Positions 36,740 to 45,674 are shown, numbered from the stretch's first letter. The stretch: DNA of 64,000 nucleotides from Pseudomonas sp. PDNC002 (GCF_016919445.1 NZ_CP070356.1:1954001-2018000); one strand, 5' to 3'. Made by a program: numbers and translations. Notes: generated by a model from the sequence alone, not told the origin.

Positions 36740-38215
36740 ATGACTCTCTCGACTGGCGATGACTTCTTCGTCGCCCAGACCGCCGAAGAGGCCGTCGATC
36801 AACTGGCCGTGCTCCACGAGCGCGCCACCGGCGCCCTGAACCAGGCGCTGAAGCGGTACCTGAAGGACCGCGAAGTCCCCGACGCGCAGCAGCGCGAACA
36901 ATTCCGCTACCCGCTGCTGCGGGTGACCTACCTGTGCCAGGGCGAAGTGCCATCTACCACCCGCGCCTACGCCAAGGTCCAGGTACCCGGCACTTACGCC
37001 GTGACCATCACCCAGCCCAAGGCCTTCCGCAAATACCTGCTCGAGCAGCTGCGTCCGTTGATGGAAGACTTCACCGTGCGGGTGGAAGTCGGCGTCAGCC
37101 AGCAGAACATTCCTTACCCCTACGTGGTGGAAAGCGGCGACGAGCTGGGCGGTTCCGGCGTGACCGCCGCCGAGTTGGCGCGGGTTTTCCCCAGCACCGA
37201 CTTGTCGGCCACGTCCGACGGCGTGGCCGATGGCCTGTACGAGTGGGAGAACGCCGACCCGATGCCGCTGGCGCTGTTCGATGCCGCGCGCACCGATTTC
37301 TCCCTGCGCCGCATGGTGCACTACACCGGCAGCGACTGGCGCCATGTGCAGCCGTGGATCCTGCTGACCAACTACCACCGCTACGTCGACCAGTTCATCC
37401 ACCTGGGCCTTGAGCGCCTGCGCGATGACCCGCGCTTCGTGCGCATGGTGTTGCCGGGCAACGTGATCATCGAGCGCGGCACCGATGCCGGCGAGGCCAA
37501 CGCCATCGTCGCCAGCGTCGAGTGGCATCGATTCCAGATGCCGGCCTACCACCTGATCGCCGAGGACGGCGATGGCGTGACATTGGTGAACATCGGCGTC
37601 GGCCCGTCCAACGCGAAGAACATCACCGACCACCTCGCCGTGCTGCGCCCGCACTGCTGGCTGATGGTCGGCCACTGCGGCGGCCTGCGGCAGTCGCAGA
37701 CCATTGGCGACTACGTGCTGGCGCACGCCTATATGCGCCGCGACGGCATTCTCGACCGCGTGCTGCCGCCGCACATCCCGATCCCGGCGCTGGCCGAAGT
37801 GCAGCTGGCGCTGCAGGAAGCTGCCGCGCTGGTCACCGGCGAGCGCGGCGACCAGCTCAAGCGCCGCCTGCGTACCGGCACCGTGCTGACCTACGACGAC
37901 CGCAACTGGGAGCTGCACTGGGCCCAGGAGCGCCCGCTGATCAACCTGGCGCGGGCCATCGCGGTGGACATGGAAAGCGGCACCATCGCCGCCCAGGGCT
38001 ACCGCCTGCGGGTGCCCTACGGCACGCTGCTGTGTGTGTCGGATAAGCCGCTGCACAGCGAGATCAAGCTGCCCGGCGCCGCCACGGCGTTCTACCAGCG
38101 CGCGGTCAGCCAACACCTGTCGATCGGCATCGCCGCGGTCGACCTGCTGCGCACCCAGCTCAACTCGCTGCACTCGCGCAAGCTGCGCAGCTTCGACGAG
38201 CCGCCGTTCCGCTGA
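36740..38215 (+). CDS. amn: AMP nucleosidase
   Basis: Hydrolyses AMP to adenine and ribose 5-phosphate, a regulatory step of purine salvage. A 491-residue protein. The N-terminal regulatory domain (to about residue 170) is followed by a nucleoside-phosphorylase-like catalytic domain with V-G-P-S-N-A-K-N-I-T-D-H, M-V-G-H-C-G-G-L-R, V-D-M-E-S-G-T-I-A and C-V-S-D-K-P-L-H. ATG at 36740 is preferred because AGGA lies 7 bases upstream; the in-frame ATG at 36731 overlaps that site. The 130 bases between the CRISPR array and this start show no other gene. Confidence 0.95.
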   Translation: MTLSTGDDFFVAQTAEEAVDQLAVLHERATGALNQALKRYLKDREVPDAQQREQFRYPLLRVTYLCQGEVPSTTRAYAKVQVPGTYAVTITQPKAFRKYLLEQLRPLMEDFTVRVEVGVSQQNIPYPYVVESGDELGGSGVTAAELARVFPSTDLSATSDGVADGLYEWENADPMPLALFDAARTDFSLRRMVHYTGSDWRHVQPWILLTNYHRYVDQFIHLGLERLRDDPRFVRMVLPGNVIIERGTDAGEANAIVASVEWHRFQMPAYHLIAEDGDGVTLVNIGVGPSNAKNITDHLAVLRPHCWLMVGHCGGLRQSQTIGDYVLAHAYMRRDGILDRVLPPHIPIPALAEVQLALQEAAALVTGERGDQLKRRLRTGTVLTYDDRNWELHWAQERPLINLARAIAVDMESGTIAAQGYRLRVPYGTLLCVSDKPLHSEIKLPGAATAFYQRAVSQHLSIGIAAVDLLRTQLNSLHSRKLRSFDEPPFR

Positions 38216-38297
38216 TCTGCGACATGGCGCGGGGCGATTCACGGTACGGCCGTGGTCGCTCCGTGGCAGCATGAGGAGAGCTGATGGAGAGTTGCCG

Positions 38298-39074
38298 ATG
38301 ACCGATCCTCGCAAGACCCCGGCGGGCCGTACGCTCGTCCTGCTGGACCTGACCTCCCTGAATGAGCGCGACGACCTGCAAAGCACCGTCGAACTCTGCC
38401 GCCGCGCGCTGACGCCATATGGCGAAGTGGCAGCGGTGTGCGTCTGGCCGAAGCTGGTGCATGTGGCCCGTCGCACGCTCAATACCCTGGGTGGACGGGG
38501 CGTGAAGGTCGCCAGCGTGTGCAACTTCCCGGCTGGCAATGCTTCACTGGCGGATGTGGTAGAGGAAGTGCGCAAGACCCTCGCTGAAGGTGCCGACGAG
38601 ATCGATCTGGTCTATCCCTGGCGCAAGCTCAAGGCTGGCGAGGCAACTGGCGCGGTGGAGCTGATCCGCACCTGCAAGACGCTGTGCGGGCCGTACCACC
38701 GGCTCAAGGTGATCCTGGAAACCGGCGAACTCGCGGACCCGGATCTGATCCGCGCCGCTTGTCGAGAAGCCATCGCCGGCGGCGCCGACTTCCTCAAGAC
38801 CAGCACCGGCAAGGCGACGGTGAACGCCACGCCGGATGCCGTACGGGTGATGCTGGAATGCATTGAGGAGACGGGCGGCAAGATCGGACTCAAGGTGTCC
38901 GGCGGGCTGCGCACGCTGGCCGATGCCCAGGTCTATCGAGCGCTGGTGGAGGAGCGTTTCGGCACCGACTGGGCCACTCCGGAGCATCTGCGTTTCGGGG
39001 CTTCCTCGCTGCTCGATGACCTGCTGCGCGAGCTGGGCGCCGGGGCCAAGCCCACCTCCACGCGCAGCTATTGA
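38298..39074 (+). CDS. deoC: Deoxyribose-phosphate aldolase
   Basis: Cleaves 2-deoxyribose 5-phosphate to acetaldehyde and glyceraldehyde 3-phosphate in deoxynucleoside catabolism. A 258-residue class I aldolase, collinear with E. coli DeoC. The Schiff-base lysine is Lys167 (L-K-T-S-T-G-K), the second active-site lysine is Lys199 (L-K-V-S-G-G) and the acid is near Asp103 (E-I-D-L-V). The start at 38298 follows GGAGA. It lies 82 bases after amn, forming a nucleotide-salvage pair. Confidence 0.96.
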   Translation: MTDPRKTPAGRTLVLLDLTSLNERDDLQSTVELCRRALTPYGEVAAVCVWPKLVHVARRTLNTLGGRGVKVASVCNFPAGNASLADVVEEVRKTLAEGADEIDLVYPWRKLKAGEATGAVELIRTCKTLCGPYHRLKVILETGELADPDLIRAACREAIAGGADFLKTSTGKATVNATPDAVRVMLECIEETGGKIGLKVSGGLRTLADAQVYRALVEERFGTDWATPEHLRFGASSLLDDLLRELGAGAKPTSTRSY

Positions 39075-39084
39075 ACGACGCGCG

Positions 39085-39112
39085 TTGACGCAACCCGAGG
39101 CGGGCCTAGAAT
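39085..39112 (+). promoter_or_regulatory. Candidate sigma70 promoter of the SEC-C gene
   Basis: TTGACG (39085-39090), 16 bases, TAGAAT (39107-39112), about 80 bases upstream of the start codon at 39191. Confidence 0.55.
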
Positions 39113-39190
39113 GCTCGCCTCGCGCGCCGCGGGGAACCGTGGCGCGCCCCTCCGGTCGGACCTTCGCCGACCTCTTTCGCTGGTGATTGC

Positions 39191-39754
39191 ATGCCTTTCC
39201 GCGCCCCCTCGCACCTGACCAATCCCTTGCGCCGCTTCGCCCGCCGCCTGGTGGAAAACGGCTCGCCCGAAGTCGCCGCGCCGCTTCCGCTGCCCGATAG
39301 CATCGCTGGCGAGCCCTGGTTCTCGGTCGGCAAGGCAGTGGAAGGATTGGGTGGTGAGCGCGTGGATGGCTGGTGCCTGGAAGAGTGGCCGGGGCTCGCC
39401 TTGCGTGCCCGCTTCAGCGCCTGCTGGCGCGATGCCCAGGGGCGCCTGTGGAACGTGCTGCCGGGTGGCGAGGCCATCGCCTTCCTGCCCGACCCGAAGC
39501 GTCGCTACGAAGGCGTGCCGCTGGCTGAGCAGTTGCATGCGCTGGAGCGCGACGAGTTGCTGGAGGATTACCTCTGGCTCAGCCGTGAGCTGAGCAAACC
39601 GCAGATGGACGACGAGCGTCGGGAAGTCCGCGAATCCATGCGCCAGCGCCTGGAAAGCTGGCTGGAGCTGGGCGGGCGAGGCGACAAGCCGTGCCCGTGC
39701 ACCAGCGGCAAGCGTTATCGCAATTGCTGCAGCAAGCGGGTTCGCGAGAACTGA
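39191..39754 (+). CDS. SEC-C motif protein
   Basis: A 187-residue protein with an uncharacterised N-terminal domain (G-E-P-W-F-S-V-G-K-A-V-E-G-L to about residue 130) and a C-terminal SEC-C zinc motif, C-P-C-T-S-G-K-R-Y-R-N-C-C, which is like the SecA C-terminus and binds one zinc. Such proteins are often nucleic-acid or SecB-related adaptors. The function is unknown. Confidence 0.85.
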   Translation: MPFRAPSHLTNPLRRFARRLVENGSPEVAAPLPLPDSIAGEPWFSVGKAVEGLGGERVDGWCLEEWPGLALRARFSACWRDAQGRLWNVLPGGEAIAFLPDPKRRYEGVPLAEQLHALERDELLEDYLWLSRELSKPQMDDERREVRESMRQRLESWLELGGRGDKPCPCTSGKRYRNCCSKRVREN

Positions 39755-39765
39755 GACTGTTCTTC

Positions 39766-39842
39766 GTGGGAGCGAGTTTGCTCGCGATCTTTTGAGGCAT
39801 CGGTGCGGGCGCCGAGCGATCGCGGACAAGGTCCGCTCCTAC
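39766..39842. repeat. REP-type palindromic pair
   Basis: GTGGGAGCGAGTTTGCTCGCGAT on the left faces ATCGCGGACAAGGTCCGCTCCTAC on the right. The two halves are from different subtypes (GCGAG and GCGGA). Confidence 0.75.
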
Positions 39843-39934
39843 AGGGCATCGGCGCGGGGGCCACCTTGACCCTGGCTGGGGTGAGGGGAATGCATTGGCA
39901 CGGGCTTACCTGAAGGTCCTACCCAGTGCCGACC

Positions 39935-39972
39935 GTAGGAGCGGACCTTGTCCGCGACAGCTCGCAGCTACA
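39935..39972. repeat. Single REP half-element
   Basis: GTAGGAGCGGACCTTGTCCGCGACAGCTCG is one hairpin of the same family, touching the stop codon of the MBL-fold gene. Confidence 0.7.
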
Positions 39973-41014
39973 GAGAGGCATCCGGCATCGGCGGAACCAG
40001 CCACTGTTCGCCCGGCTTCGGCGCGCGGAAGCGTTCCGGGGCCACGCCGCGCTGTTGCAGTGCCACGGCCAGGTCGCTGACCGGCGTGAACTGGCCTTCG
40101 TCGCTCAGGCGGAAGGTGCCGAAGTGGATCGCCATGCTGCACTGCGAATCCAACTGCTGGTGCGCCTGCACGGCGTCGTCCGGGTTCATGTGGTGGTGGC
40201 GCATGAACCAGCGCGGCTCGTAAGCGCCGATGGGCAGGGCGGCGAAGCGCATTGGACCGAAGCGCTGATGCATCAGGCCGAATTCCTCGCCCAAACCGGT
40301 ATCGCCGGGGAACAGCACGGGGCCATCCGGTGATTCCAGCACGAAGCCCATCCACAGGGTGCGGTTGGTGTCGCGCCGCGAGCGCGCCGACCAGTGTTGT
40401 GCCGGTACGCCGGTCAGCAGCATGCCTTCGGGCATCGGCAGGCTCTGCCACCAGTCCAGTTCGACGATGTCCTTGAAGCCGCAGGCGTGGATCAGCTCGC
40501 CGTTGCCCAGTCCGGTCACGACCTTCGCGCTGGGGAATCGCTGAGCCAAGGCTTGCAGGCTGCCGATGTCGAGGTGGTCGTAGTGGTTGTGGCTCACCAG
40601 GATCAGGTTGATCGGCGGCAGCTCGTCCAGCGCCAGGCCCGGTGGGTGCACGCGCTTGGGGCCGACGAAGCTGAACGGGCTGGTGCGCTCGCACCACAGC
40701 GGATCGGTGAGGATGTTCAGGCCGCGGTGCTGGATCAGCAGGGTGGCGTGGTTGATGTAGGTGACGCGCAGTTCGTCGCCTTCGACTCGGGCCGGTGTCT
40801 CAGCGCGGGTGTCGCGGCCGGGCTGGGCGAGCCACTCCGCCTGTCGGCCGCGCTCACGCTGCCATTTGAGGAAGGCGCGCAGGCCGTTGTGCGGTTGACG
40901 GTCGAGGTTGTGGAAGCGCTGTCCGTCGAAATGAGCGGTCCGCGGGCCCCGGTAACGCGCGCCGAGGCGGCCACTGAGGTTGCGCAGGGTGATCAGCCAG
41001 GTGGGGTGGCTCAT
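39968..41014 (-). CDS. MBL-fold metallohydrolase, NAPE-PLD/UlaG-like
   Basis: A 348-residue metallo-beta-lactamase-fold hydrolase. The metal motif is S-H-N-H-Y-D-H-L-D (about residues 140-148). Further ligands lie in F-P-G-D-T-G-L and M-A-I-H-F-G-T-F-R. The N-terminal region (H-F-D-G-Q-R-F-H-N and the L-K-W-Q-R-E-R block) is characteristic of NAPE-hydrolysing phospholipase D-like proteins. The start at 41014 ([10 protein letters not shown]) was chosen; an upstream in-frame start would add 68 non-conserved residues. It is divergent from rluE. Confidence 0.88.
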   Translation of the reverse strand: MSHPTWLITLRNLSGRLGARYRGPRTAHFDGQRFHNLDRQPHNGLRAFLKWQRERGRQAEWLAQPGRDTRAETPARVEGDELRVTYINHATLLIQHRGLNILTDPLWCERTSPFSFVGPKRVHPPGLALDELPPINLILVSHNHYDHLDIGSLQALAQRFPSAKVVTGLGNGELIHACGFKDIVELDWWQSLPMPEGMLLTGVPAQHWSARSRRDTNRTLWMGFVLESPDGPVLFPGDTGLGEEFGLMHQRFGPMRFAALPIGAYEPRWFMRHHHMNPDDAVQAHQQLDSQCSMAIHFGTFRLSDEGQFTPVSDLAVALQQRGVAPERFRAPKPGEQWLVPPMPDASL

Positions 41015-41111
41015 GGGCGTGCTCTTGCGATCTCTTGCAGTGAGGGCTCGGCACAACCTAGCATGCCGGGCATTCGCCGTACCCCCATCCTCGGTTACCA
41101 GTCTTTTCACC

Positions 41112-41738
41112 ATGCCCCGTCCGCCACGTCCCGCCAATCGCCGTCCCGCTCCTCGCCCCGCGCCCCGCCGCGTGGCCAAGGCGCCGCCGGCGCAACCGAA
41201 GCTGATCCTGCTGAACAAGCCGTTCGACGTGCTGACGCAGTTTGCCGACAGCGATGGCCGCGCAACGCTGAAGGACTTCGTCGACGTGCCGGGCGTTTAT
41301 CCCGCCGGTCGGCTGGATCGCGACAGCGAGGGCCTGTTGCTGCTGACCAACGATGGCCGCTTGCAGGCGCGCATCGCCGATCCCAAGCACAAGCTGCCGA
41401 AGACGTATTGGGTGCAAGTGGAAGGCGAACCCAGTGACGAACAGCTTGATCAGCTGCGCAAGGGCGTACAGCTCAATGATGGCCCGACGCTGCCGGCCGA
41501 GGCGCGGCGGTTGGAGGAGCCTCAGCTGTGGGAGCGCAACCCGCCGGTGCGTTTCCGCAAGTCGGTGCCCACGGCCTGGCTGGAGCTGGTGATCCGCGAG
41601 GGTCGCAACCGCCAGGTACGACGGATGACGGCGGCGGTCGGCTTGCCGACCCTGCGCCTGGTGCGCGTGCGTATCGGTCCGTGGCAGCTGGACGGCCTGC
41701 AACCGGGACAGTGGCGGGAAGTCAGCCCCGAACTCTGA
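41112..41738 (+). CDS. rluE: 23S rRNA pseudouridine synthase, RluE type
   Basis: A 208-residue RsuA/RluB/E/F-family enzyme. The catalytic aspartate is in [17 protein letters not shown], and [11 protein letters not shown] is the C-terminal motif. It lacks an S4 domain, which fits RluE (pseudouridine 2457). The N-terminal 25 residues are a Pro/Arg-rich basic tail that may aid RNA binding. The start at 41112 is the first residue of that tail; the longer in-frame reading overlaps the divergent MBL gene. Confidence 0.92.
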   Translation: MPRPPRPANRRPAPRPAPRRVAKAPPAQPKLILLNKPFDVLTQFADSDGRATLKDFVDVPGVYPAGRLDRDSEGLLLLTNDGRLQARIADPKHKLPKTYWVQVEGEPSDEQLDQLRKGVQLNDGPTLPAEARRLEEPQLWERNPPVRFRKSVPTAWLELVIREGRNRQVRRMTAAVGLPTLRLVRVRIGPWQLDGLQPGQWREVSPEL

Positions 41739-41759
41739 AGGTCCGGGGCGGGGCGGGCG

Positions 41760-41963
41760 TCAGAAGCCGCCTTCGAGTCCGGCGACGACCACGGACTTGA
41801 TCAGGAAGCCAAGTACGCCCAGGCCCAGTGCGAAGAACAGCACCATGGTGCCCATGCGGCCGGCCTTGGACTTCTTGGCGAGGTCCCAGACGATGAAGGC
41901 CATGAACAGGATCAGGCCGGTCACCAGGCCATACATCATCCAGTCTTCGAAACTTTCGTTCAT
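41760..41963 (-). CDS. DUF2788 small membrane protein
   Basis: A 67-residue protein with two transmembrane helices (about residues 11-28 and 39-60) joined by a basic loop (A-K-K-S-K-A-G-R), as in the DUF2788 family. The function is unknown. A perfect TATAAT -10 on the minus strand lies at 42035-42040. It is convergent with rluE, 21 bases apart. Confidence 0.87.
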   Translation of the reverse strand: MNESFEDWMMYGLVTGLILFMAFIVWDLAKKSKAGRMGTMVLFFALGLGVLGFLIKSVVVAGLEGGF

Positions 41964-42231
41964 TGCTGCTCCTGCCCGGTACGGACGTGTCGCGTGGGGC
42001 GCCGGGACTGAGGGTGGTGGTGGAGAAGGCGCGCATTATACGCACCTGGCCCTTTGTTGATCAGAGCCGTTCAGAAATTGACCAGTTCCTCCTGCGCGAC
42101 GGACGCAATGCCGCGAAACTTCCCGCCGCGGCCGTGCTGGCGGGGAAATTTCCGGTATCGATTTCGTTCGGCGGGACGCAGGGTGCGCTGCTGTGTCGCA
42201 GGGGCGCAAGCTCGCTCCTGCAGAAAGCCGA

Positions 42232-42711
42232 TCAGGCGCGCAGGTGATCCAGCGGCAACTCGGTGCTGGCCAGTACGTTGCGCAACACGAAGCTGGATCG
42301 AACGCTGGTCACGCCTTCGATACGCGTCACGGTACCGAGCAGGAAGTGCTGATAGTGCTCCATGTCCGGCACCATCACCTTGAGCTGGTAGTCCGCGTCC
42401 ATCCCGGTCACCAGGCTGCATTCCAGCACTTCGGGGCACTTGCCGATGATCTGCTGGAAATGCTCGAAGCGCTCGGGTGTGTGGCGGTCCATGCCGATCA
42501 GGACGAAGGCGGTGAGGCTCAGGCCGAGCTTCTTGCTGTCCAGCAGGGCGACCTGGCGGACTATGTAGCCGTCGTCTTCGAGCTGCTTGACCCGCCGCGA
42601 ACAGGGGGAGGGCGACAGGCCGATGCGCTCGGCCAGCTCCTGGTTGGAGATGCGCGCATCGCGTTGCAGTTCGGCAAGAATTCGCAGGTCGTAGCGGTCC
42701 AGCTTGTCCAT
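42232..42711 (-). CDS. Lrp/AsnC-family transcriptional regulator
   Basis: A 159-residue feast/famine regulator with an N-terminal helix-turn-helix (M-D-K-L-D-R-Y-D-L-R-I-L; I-S-N-Q-E-L-A-E-R-I-G-L-S-P-S-P-C-S-R-R-V) and a C-terminal RAM effector domain (about residues 68-150). The start at 42711 is standard for the family. A dyad at 42768-42790 and repeated AGCAATC motifs nearby are possible autoregulatory sites. The 268 bases between DUF2788 and this stop contain a decayed REP-like half (GCAAGCTCGCTCCTGC) and no gene. Confidence 0.93.
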   Translation of the reverse strand: MDKLDRYDLRILAELQRDARISNQELAERIGLSPSPCSRRVKQLEDDGYIVRQVALLDSKKLGLSLTAFVLIGMDRHTPERFEHFQQIIGKCPEVLECSLVTGMDADYQLKVMVPDMEHYQHFLLGTVTRIEGVTSVRSSFVLRNVLASTELPLDHLRA

Positions 42712-42767
42712 GAAAGCCTCGGAAATTAAATGAATTGCGCTTTTGGCGTAATTTTTAGCTGTTTGTT

Positions 42768-42803
42768 GCTCAGGTGGTGCCTGTCTGAGCAATCTTAGCA
42801 ATC
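42768..42803. promoter_or_regulatory. Possible Lrp-type binding region
   Basis: GCTCAG (42768-42773) and CTGAGC (42785-42790) form a dyad with an 11-base spacer, followed by the direct repeats AGCAATC at 42788 and 42797. It lies 57 bases upstream of the lrp start in an AT-rich stretch. Confidence 0.4.
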
Positions 42804-42834
42804 ATTTATCCGCTCTGTCGCCGTACTATTTCTT

Positions 42835-43026
42835 CCAGATTCACAGCCCGGACATTACGTCCCCCTGCGATCCGCCCAATCAGGCGCTTCGCGGCCCGCC
42901 GACCCCACAGGATCGCGCCGGCCACCGGGCTACGCACTGCCCAGAAGGCGGAGCGAGGTGAGCCGGCGCCAACAGCGACGAGCAGGACGAGATTCCGGAA
43001 GGGAGGCTGACGAGCCTCCCTTTTTT
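42835..43026 (+). ncRNA. Candidate structured RNA or long leader
   Basis: About 190 bases without a plausible gene end in a strong terminator (43001-43026). A TACTAT -10-like hexamer lies at 42824-42829, but no good -35 was found. Inside, GCGCCGGC-CACC can pair with GGTG-A-GCCGGCGC to make a long GC stem. It could be a small RNA or an attenuated leader of the exported protein at 43154. I could not match it to a known RNA family. Confidence 0.4.
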
Positions 43027-43027
43027 C
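43001..43027 (+). terminator. Strong Rho-independent terminator
   Basis: GGGAGGCT (43001-43008) and AGCCTCCC (43013-43020) form an 8-bp stem with a 4-base loop, followed by six T. It lies upstream of, not after, an annotated gene, which is the main reason to suspect a short transcript here. Confidence 0.9.
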
Positions 43028-43153
43028 TTGCCCGCGATTTCTTCCCGCCGTCTTTACCCTGACTTTACCCAGCGCCTTGCAATGCGGACTCCGCGCCGTG
43101 GTCTATGGCATTGTCACATCACTGTTTTCGGCAGGAGCCGAAGTGAGGAATCC

Positions 43154-44272
43154 ATGAAGTCGGGTATCTGGCAGTTCGCCTCGTTGGCTGTGCTTTCCCT
43201 GGCGGTGGCCATGCAGACGGCTGCGGCTGCCGGATTTGGCGGTGCGGACGTGCAAGGCGGCGGGCAAGGCCAACCGCCCGCCCAGGGCGGCGGCCAGGGG
43301 CGGCCTTCGGGCGGCTCTGGAAACCCAGGCAACGCCGGTAACTCCGGCGGCGGCAAGTTCGGCTCCCACGATGTCCCGAGTAACTCCGGTGGCGGCTGGC
43401 AAGGGCGTCCGCCCAGTGGCGGCAACAATGGCCAGTGGCAGGGACGGCCTCCGGGCCAGAACGGCAACAACGATGGCCAGTGGCACGGTCGACCACCGGG
43501 CAATAACGGCAACAACGATGGCCAGTGGCATGGTCGTCCTCCGGGCCAGAACGGCAACAATGGCCACAACGGCGGCAACGGCAACCAATGGCAGGGGCAG
43601 GGGCAGGGCCGCCCGCCGGGCTATGGCGACAGCCAATGGCAGAACCGCCCGCCCGCCGATCACGACAACAACGGCAAGTTCGGCTCCCATGAGGTGAGCC
43701 CGCCGGCCAGCGGCTGGCAGGGTCGCCCGCCGCCCAACCACGGCAACTGGGGCCCGCACCCGTCCTACTGGCGGCCTGGCTACGTCACCGGCAGCATGCC
43801 GCCAGGACATTACCGCGTGCCCTATCGCGGCAGCGATTACTACTTCAACGACGGTTACTGGTATCGCCCTTATGGCTCGCGCTACGTGGTGGTAACGCCG
43901 CCCTATGGCGTGCGCGTGCGCTACCTGCCGTCCTACGCCGAGCAGGTGTGGATCGGCAGCATCGGCTACTTCCTGGCGGCGGGTACCTACTACCTGTGGC
44001 AGGCCAGTTCGCAGGATTACGAAGTGGTGGCGCCGCCCCAGCAACAGCCAGTGGCCGTCGCGCAGACGGGCTACGACGTGATCGCGTATCCGATGTACAA
44101 CCAGGGTCCGGACCAGCAGGCCCGCGACCGCTACGAGTGCCATGGCTGGGCGGTGCAGCAGAGTGGCTTCGACCCGGCGTCGGCAAGCTACGCGCCGCCG
44201 GCTTACGTTGCGGACAACTACCGCCGCGCGCTGGGAGCCTGTCTGAGCGGGCGTGGCTACAGCGTCAACTGA
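43154..44272 (+). CDS. Exported Gly/Pro/Asn/Gln-rich repeat protein (DUF6515-like)
   Basis: A 372-residue protein with a signal peptide (to A-A-A-A-G, about residue 25). A low-complexity half follows (about 26-215), built from Q-G-R-P-P and N-G-N-N-D-G-Q-W-H-G-R-P-P-G units, including three near-identical 15-residue repeats. A folded C-terminal half rich in Tyr and Pro (P-G-H-Y-R-V-P-Y-R-G-S-D-Y-Y-F-N-D-G-Y-W-Y) resembles DUF6515. The cysteine pair near the end lies in the conserved R-D-R-Y-E-C-H-G-W-A and G-A-C-L-S-G-R-G-Y. It is secreted or cell-surface by inference. The start at 43154 follows GTGAGG. It overlaps the convergent CDF gene by 8 bases. Confidence 0.82.
   Translation: MKSGIWQFASLAVLSLAVAMQTAAAAGFGGADVQGGGQGQPPAQGGGQGRPSGGSGNPGNAGNSGGGKFGSHDVPSNSGGGWQGRPPSGGNNGQWQGRPPGQNGNNDGQWHGRPPGNNGNNDGQWHGRPPGQNGNNGHNGGNGNQWQGQGQGRPPGYGDSQWQNRPPADHDNNGKFGSHEVSPPASGWQGRPPPNHGNWGPHPSYWRPGYVTGSMPPGHYRVPYRGSDYYFNDGYWYRPYGSRYVVVTPPYGVRVRYLPSYAEQVWIGSIGYFLAAGTYYLWQASSQDYEVVAPPQQQPVAVAQTGYDVIAYPMYNQGPDQQARDRYECHGWAVQQSGFDPASASYAPPAYVADNYRRALGACLSGRGYSVN
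43421..43562 (+). repeat. In-frame 45-bp tandem repeats within the exported protein gene
   Basis: About three copies of a 45-base unit (GGCAACAATGGCCAGTGGCA at the start of the first copy) encode the 15-residue N-G-N-N-D-G-Q-W-H-G-R-P-P-G-x repeat. The copies differ mostly at third codon positions. Confidence 0.8.
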
Positions 44273-45161
44273 TCGTCTCTTTGCCCACTACTTCCTGCGG
44301 ATCGGCGTGCACCAGCACTTCGGCCCGCGGGAACTCCTTGTGGATCGCCAGCACCGCCTCGTCGCACAGCTGATGCGCCTTCAGCAGCGTCAACGACCCC
44401 GGCAGTTCCAGGTGCAGCTGGACGAACCAGTGCGTGCCGGAAATCCGCGTGCGTAGGTCGTGGGCACCGAGCACGCCGGGCACCTCGCGCACCAGTTCGA
44501 GCATGCGCGTGCTGACGTCCGGCGGCAGTTCCTCGTCCATCAGCACGGCTACGGACTCGCGGGCGATCTGGAACGAACTCCAGAGGATATAGAAGGCGAT
44601 GCCCAGGCCGAAGATGGCATCCATCTGCTGCCAGCCGAAGCTTGCCAGCACCAGGGCGACCAGGATGCTGCTGTTGAGCAGCAGGTCGGAGCGGTAGTGC
44701 AGGGAGTCGGCGCGGATGGCGTTGGAGCCGGTGATCTTCACCACATAGCCCTGGACCAGCAGGAGGCCGGCGGTGAGCACCAGCGACAGGATCATCACCG
44801 CGATGCCCCAGCCGGCGGCTTCCACCGGTTCGGGGTGCTGCAGGCGGTCGATGGCCTGGGCGCCGACCAGCACGGCGCTGACCGCGATGAACAGCGCCTG
44901 GGCCAGCCCTGACAAGGACTCCGCCTTGCCATGGCCATAGCGGTGGTCGTCATCCGCCGGGCGGATGGCGTAGTGCACCGCCAGCAGGTTGAGGAAGGAC
45001 GCGGCGCCGTCGAGTAGCGAGTCGGTAAGGCCAGCCAGCAAGCTGACCGAGCCGCTGAGCCACCAGGCGATGGCCTTGGCGACGATCAGGGTGGTCGCGA
45101 CGCCGAGCGACGCAAAGGTCGCCAGCCGCATGAGGTGGGCGTGGCTGGCGTGCTTGAGCAT
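44265..45161 (-). CDS. Cation diffusion facilitator (FieF-like)
   Basis: A 298-residue CDF transporter that exports divalent metals (Zn, Fe, Co or Cd) in exchange for protons at the inner membrane. Six membrane segments are followed by a cytoplasmic C-terminal domain. The transport-site motifs are D-S-L-L-D (helix 2) and H-Y-R-S-D (helix 5), plus D-D-D-H-R-Y-G-H-G-K-A-E. The second D-x-x-x-D signature suits FieF-type members. ATG overlaps the dinB stop (TGATG), so the two are translationally coupled. Metal specificity is not determined. Confidence 0.92.
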   Translation of the reverse strand: MLKHASHAHLMRLATFASLGVATTLIVAKAIAWWLSGSVSLLAGLTDSLLDGAASFLNLLAVHYAIRPADDDHRYGHGKAESLSGLAQALFIAVSAVLVGAQAIDRLQHPEPVEAAGWGIAVMILSLVLTAGLLLVQGYVVKITGSNAIRADSLHYRSDLLLNSSILVALVLASFGWQQMDAIFGLGIAFYILWSSFQIARESVAVLMDEELPPDVSTRMLELVREVPGVLGAHDLRTRISGTHWFVQLHLELPGSLTLLKAHQLCDEAVLAIHKEFPRAEVLVHADPQEVVGKETIS

Positions 45162-45673
45162 CAGCTGTCCAGGCGATTGGGCAGGAAGTAGATGTAGTCC
45201 AGCAGCGGCGCCTTGTGGCCGAGCGCGGTGATCGCCGCGCTCATCTGCCCGCGGTGGTGGGTGCCGTGGTTGACCAGGTGCTGGACGATGTTCGCCAGGC
45301 TCTGGCGGTGTTCCTGCCCGGCCATGTTGCGGTAGTCCAGCTGGGTGCCGAGGGTAGCGTCGCTCTGCTTGCTCAGCCACAGGCGCCAGGCGCCGACGCC
45401 GTCATTGAGGAAGTCGGCGAGGCCGGCGCGATCAGGCGCCGCCTCGGCGTCGAGCCGCTCGAACTGCCAGGGCTCGCGCTGCACACGGGCGAACCAGATG
45501 CGATCGACCACCGCGAGGTGGTTGAGGGTGCCGTGCAGGCTGTCGAAGAACAGCCCGCGCGGCGCGCGGTAGGCCTCTTCATCCAGGGGCGCGACGGCCT
45601 CCAGGATGCGTTCGTAGGCCCACTGGTGGTACGCCAGGAGTTGCTGAAGGTGTGAAGCGAGAGCGCCGTGCAT
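45161..45673 (-). CDS. DinB-family protein
   Basis: A 170-residue four-helix-bundle protein of the DinB/DUF664 type. A histidine triad typical of the metal site can be seen: one in L-H-G-T-L-N-H-L-A-V-V-D and two in H-L-V-N-H-G-T-H-H-R-G-Q. These metal-binding proteins are often thiol-dependent transferases or hydrolases; the substrate is unknown. It is the first partner of the CDF gene and follows the lipoprotein gene by one base. Confidence 0.9.
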   Translation of the reverse strand: MHGALASHLQQLLAYHQWAYERILEAVAPLDEEAYRAPRGLFFDSLHGTLNHLAVVDRIWFARVQREPWQFERLDAEAAPDRAGLADFLNDGVGAWRLWLSKQSDATLGTQLDYRNMAGQEHRQSLANIVQHLVNHGTHHRGQMSAAITALGHKAPLLDYIYFLPNRLDS

Positions 45674-45674
45674 A

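Noticed and set aside
36369-36741. Minus-strand open frames across the CRISPR array
   Set aside because: They read the repeats as the well-known artefact peptides IPAYAGN, PRIRGEH and SPHTRGT.
43028-43153. A 42-residue N-terminal extension of the exported repeat protein
   Set aside because: It would begin in the sequence just after the terminator and mask the clear signal peptide that starts at 43154.
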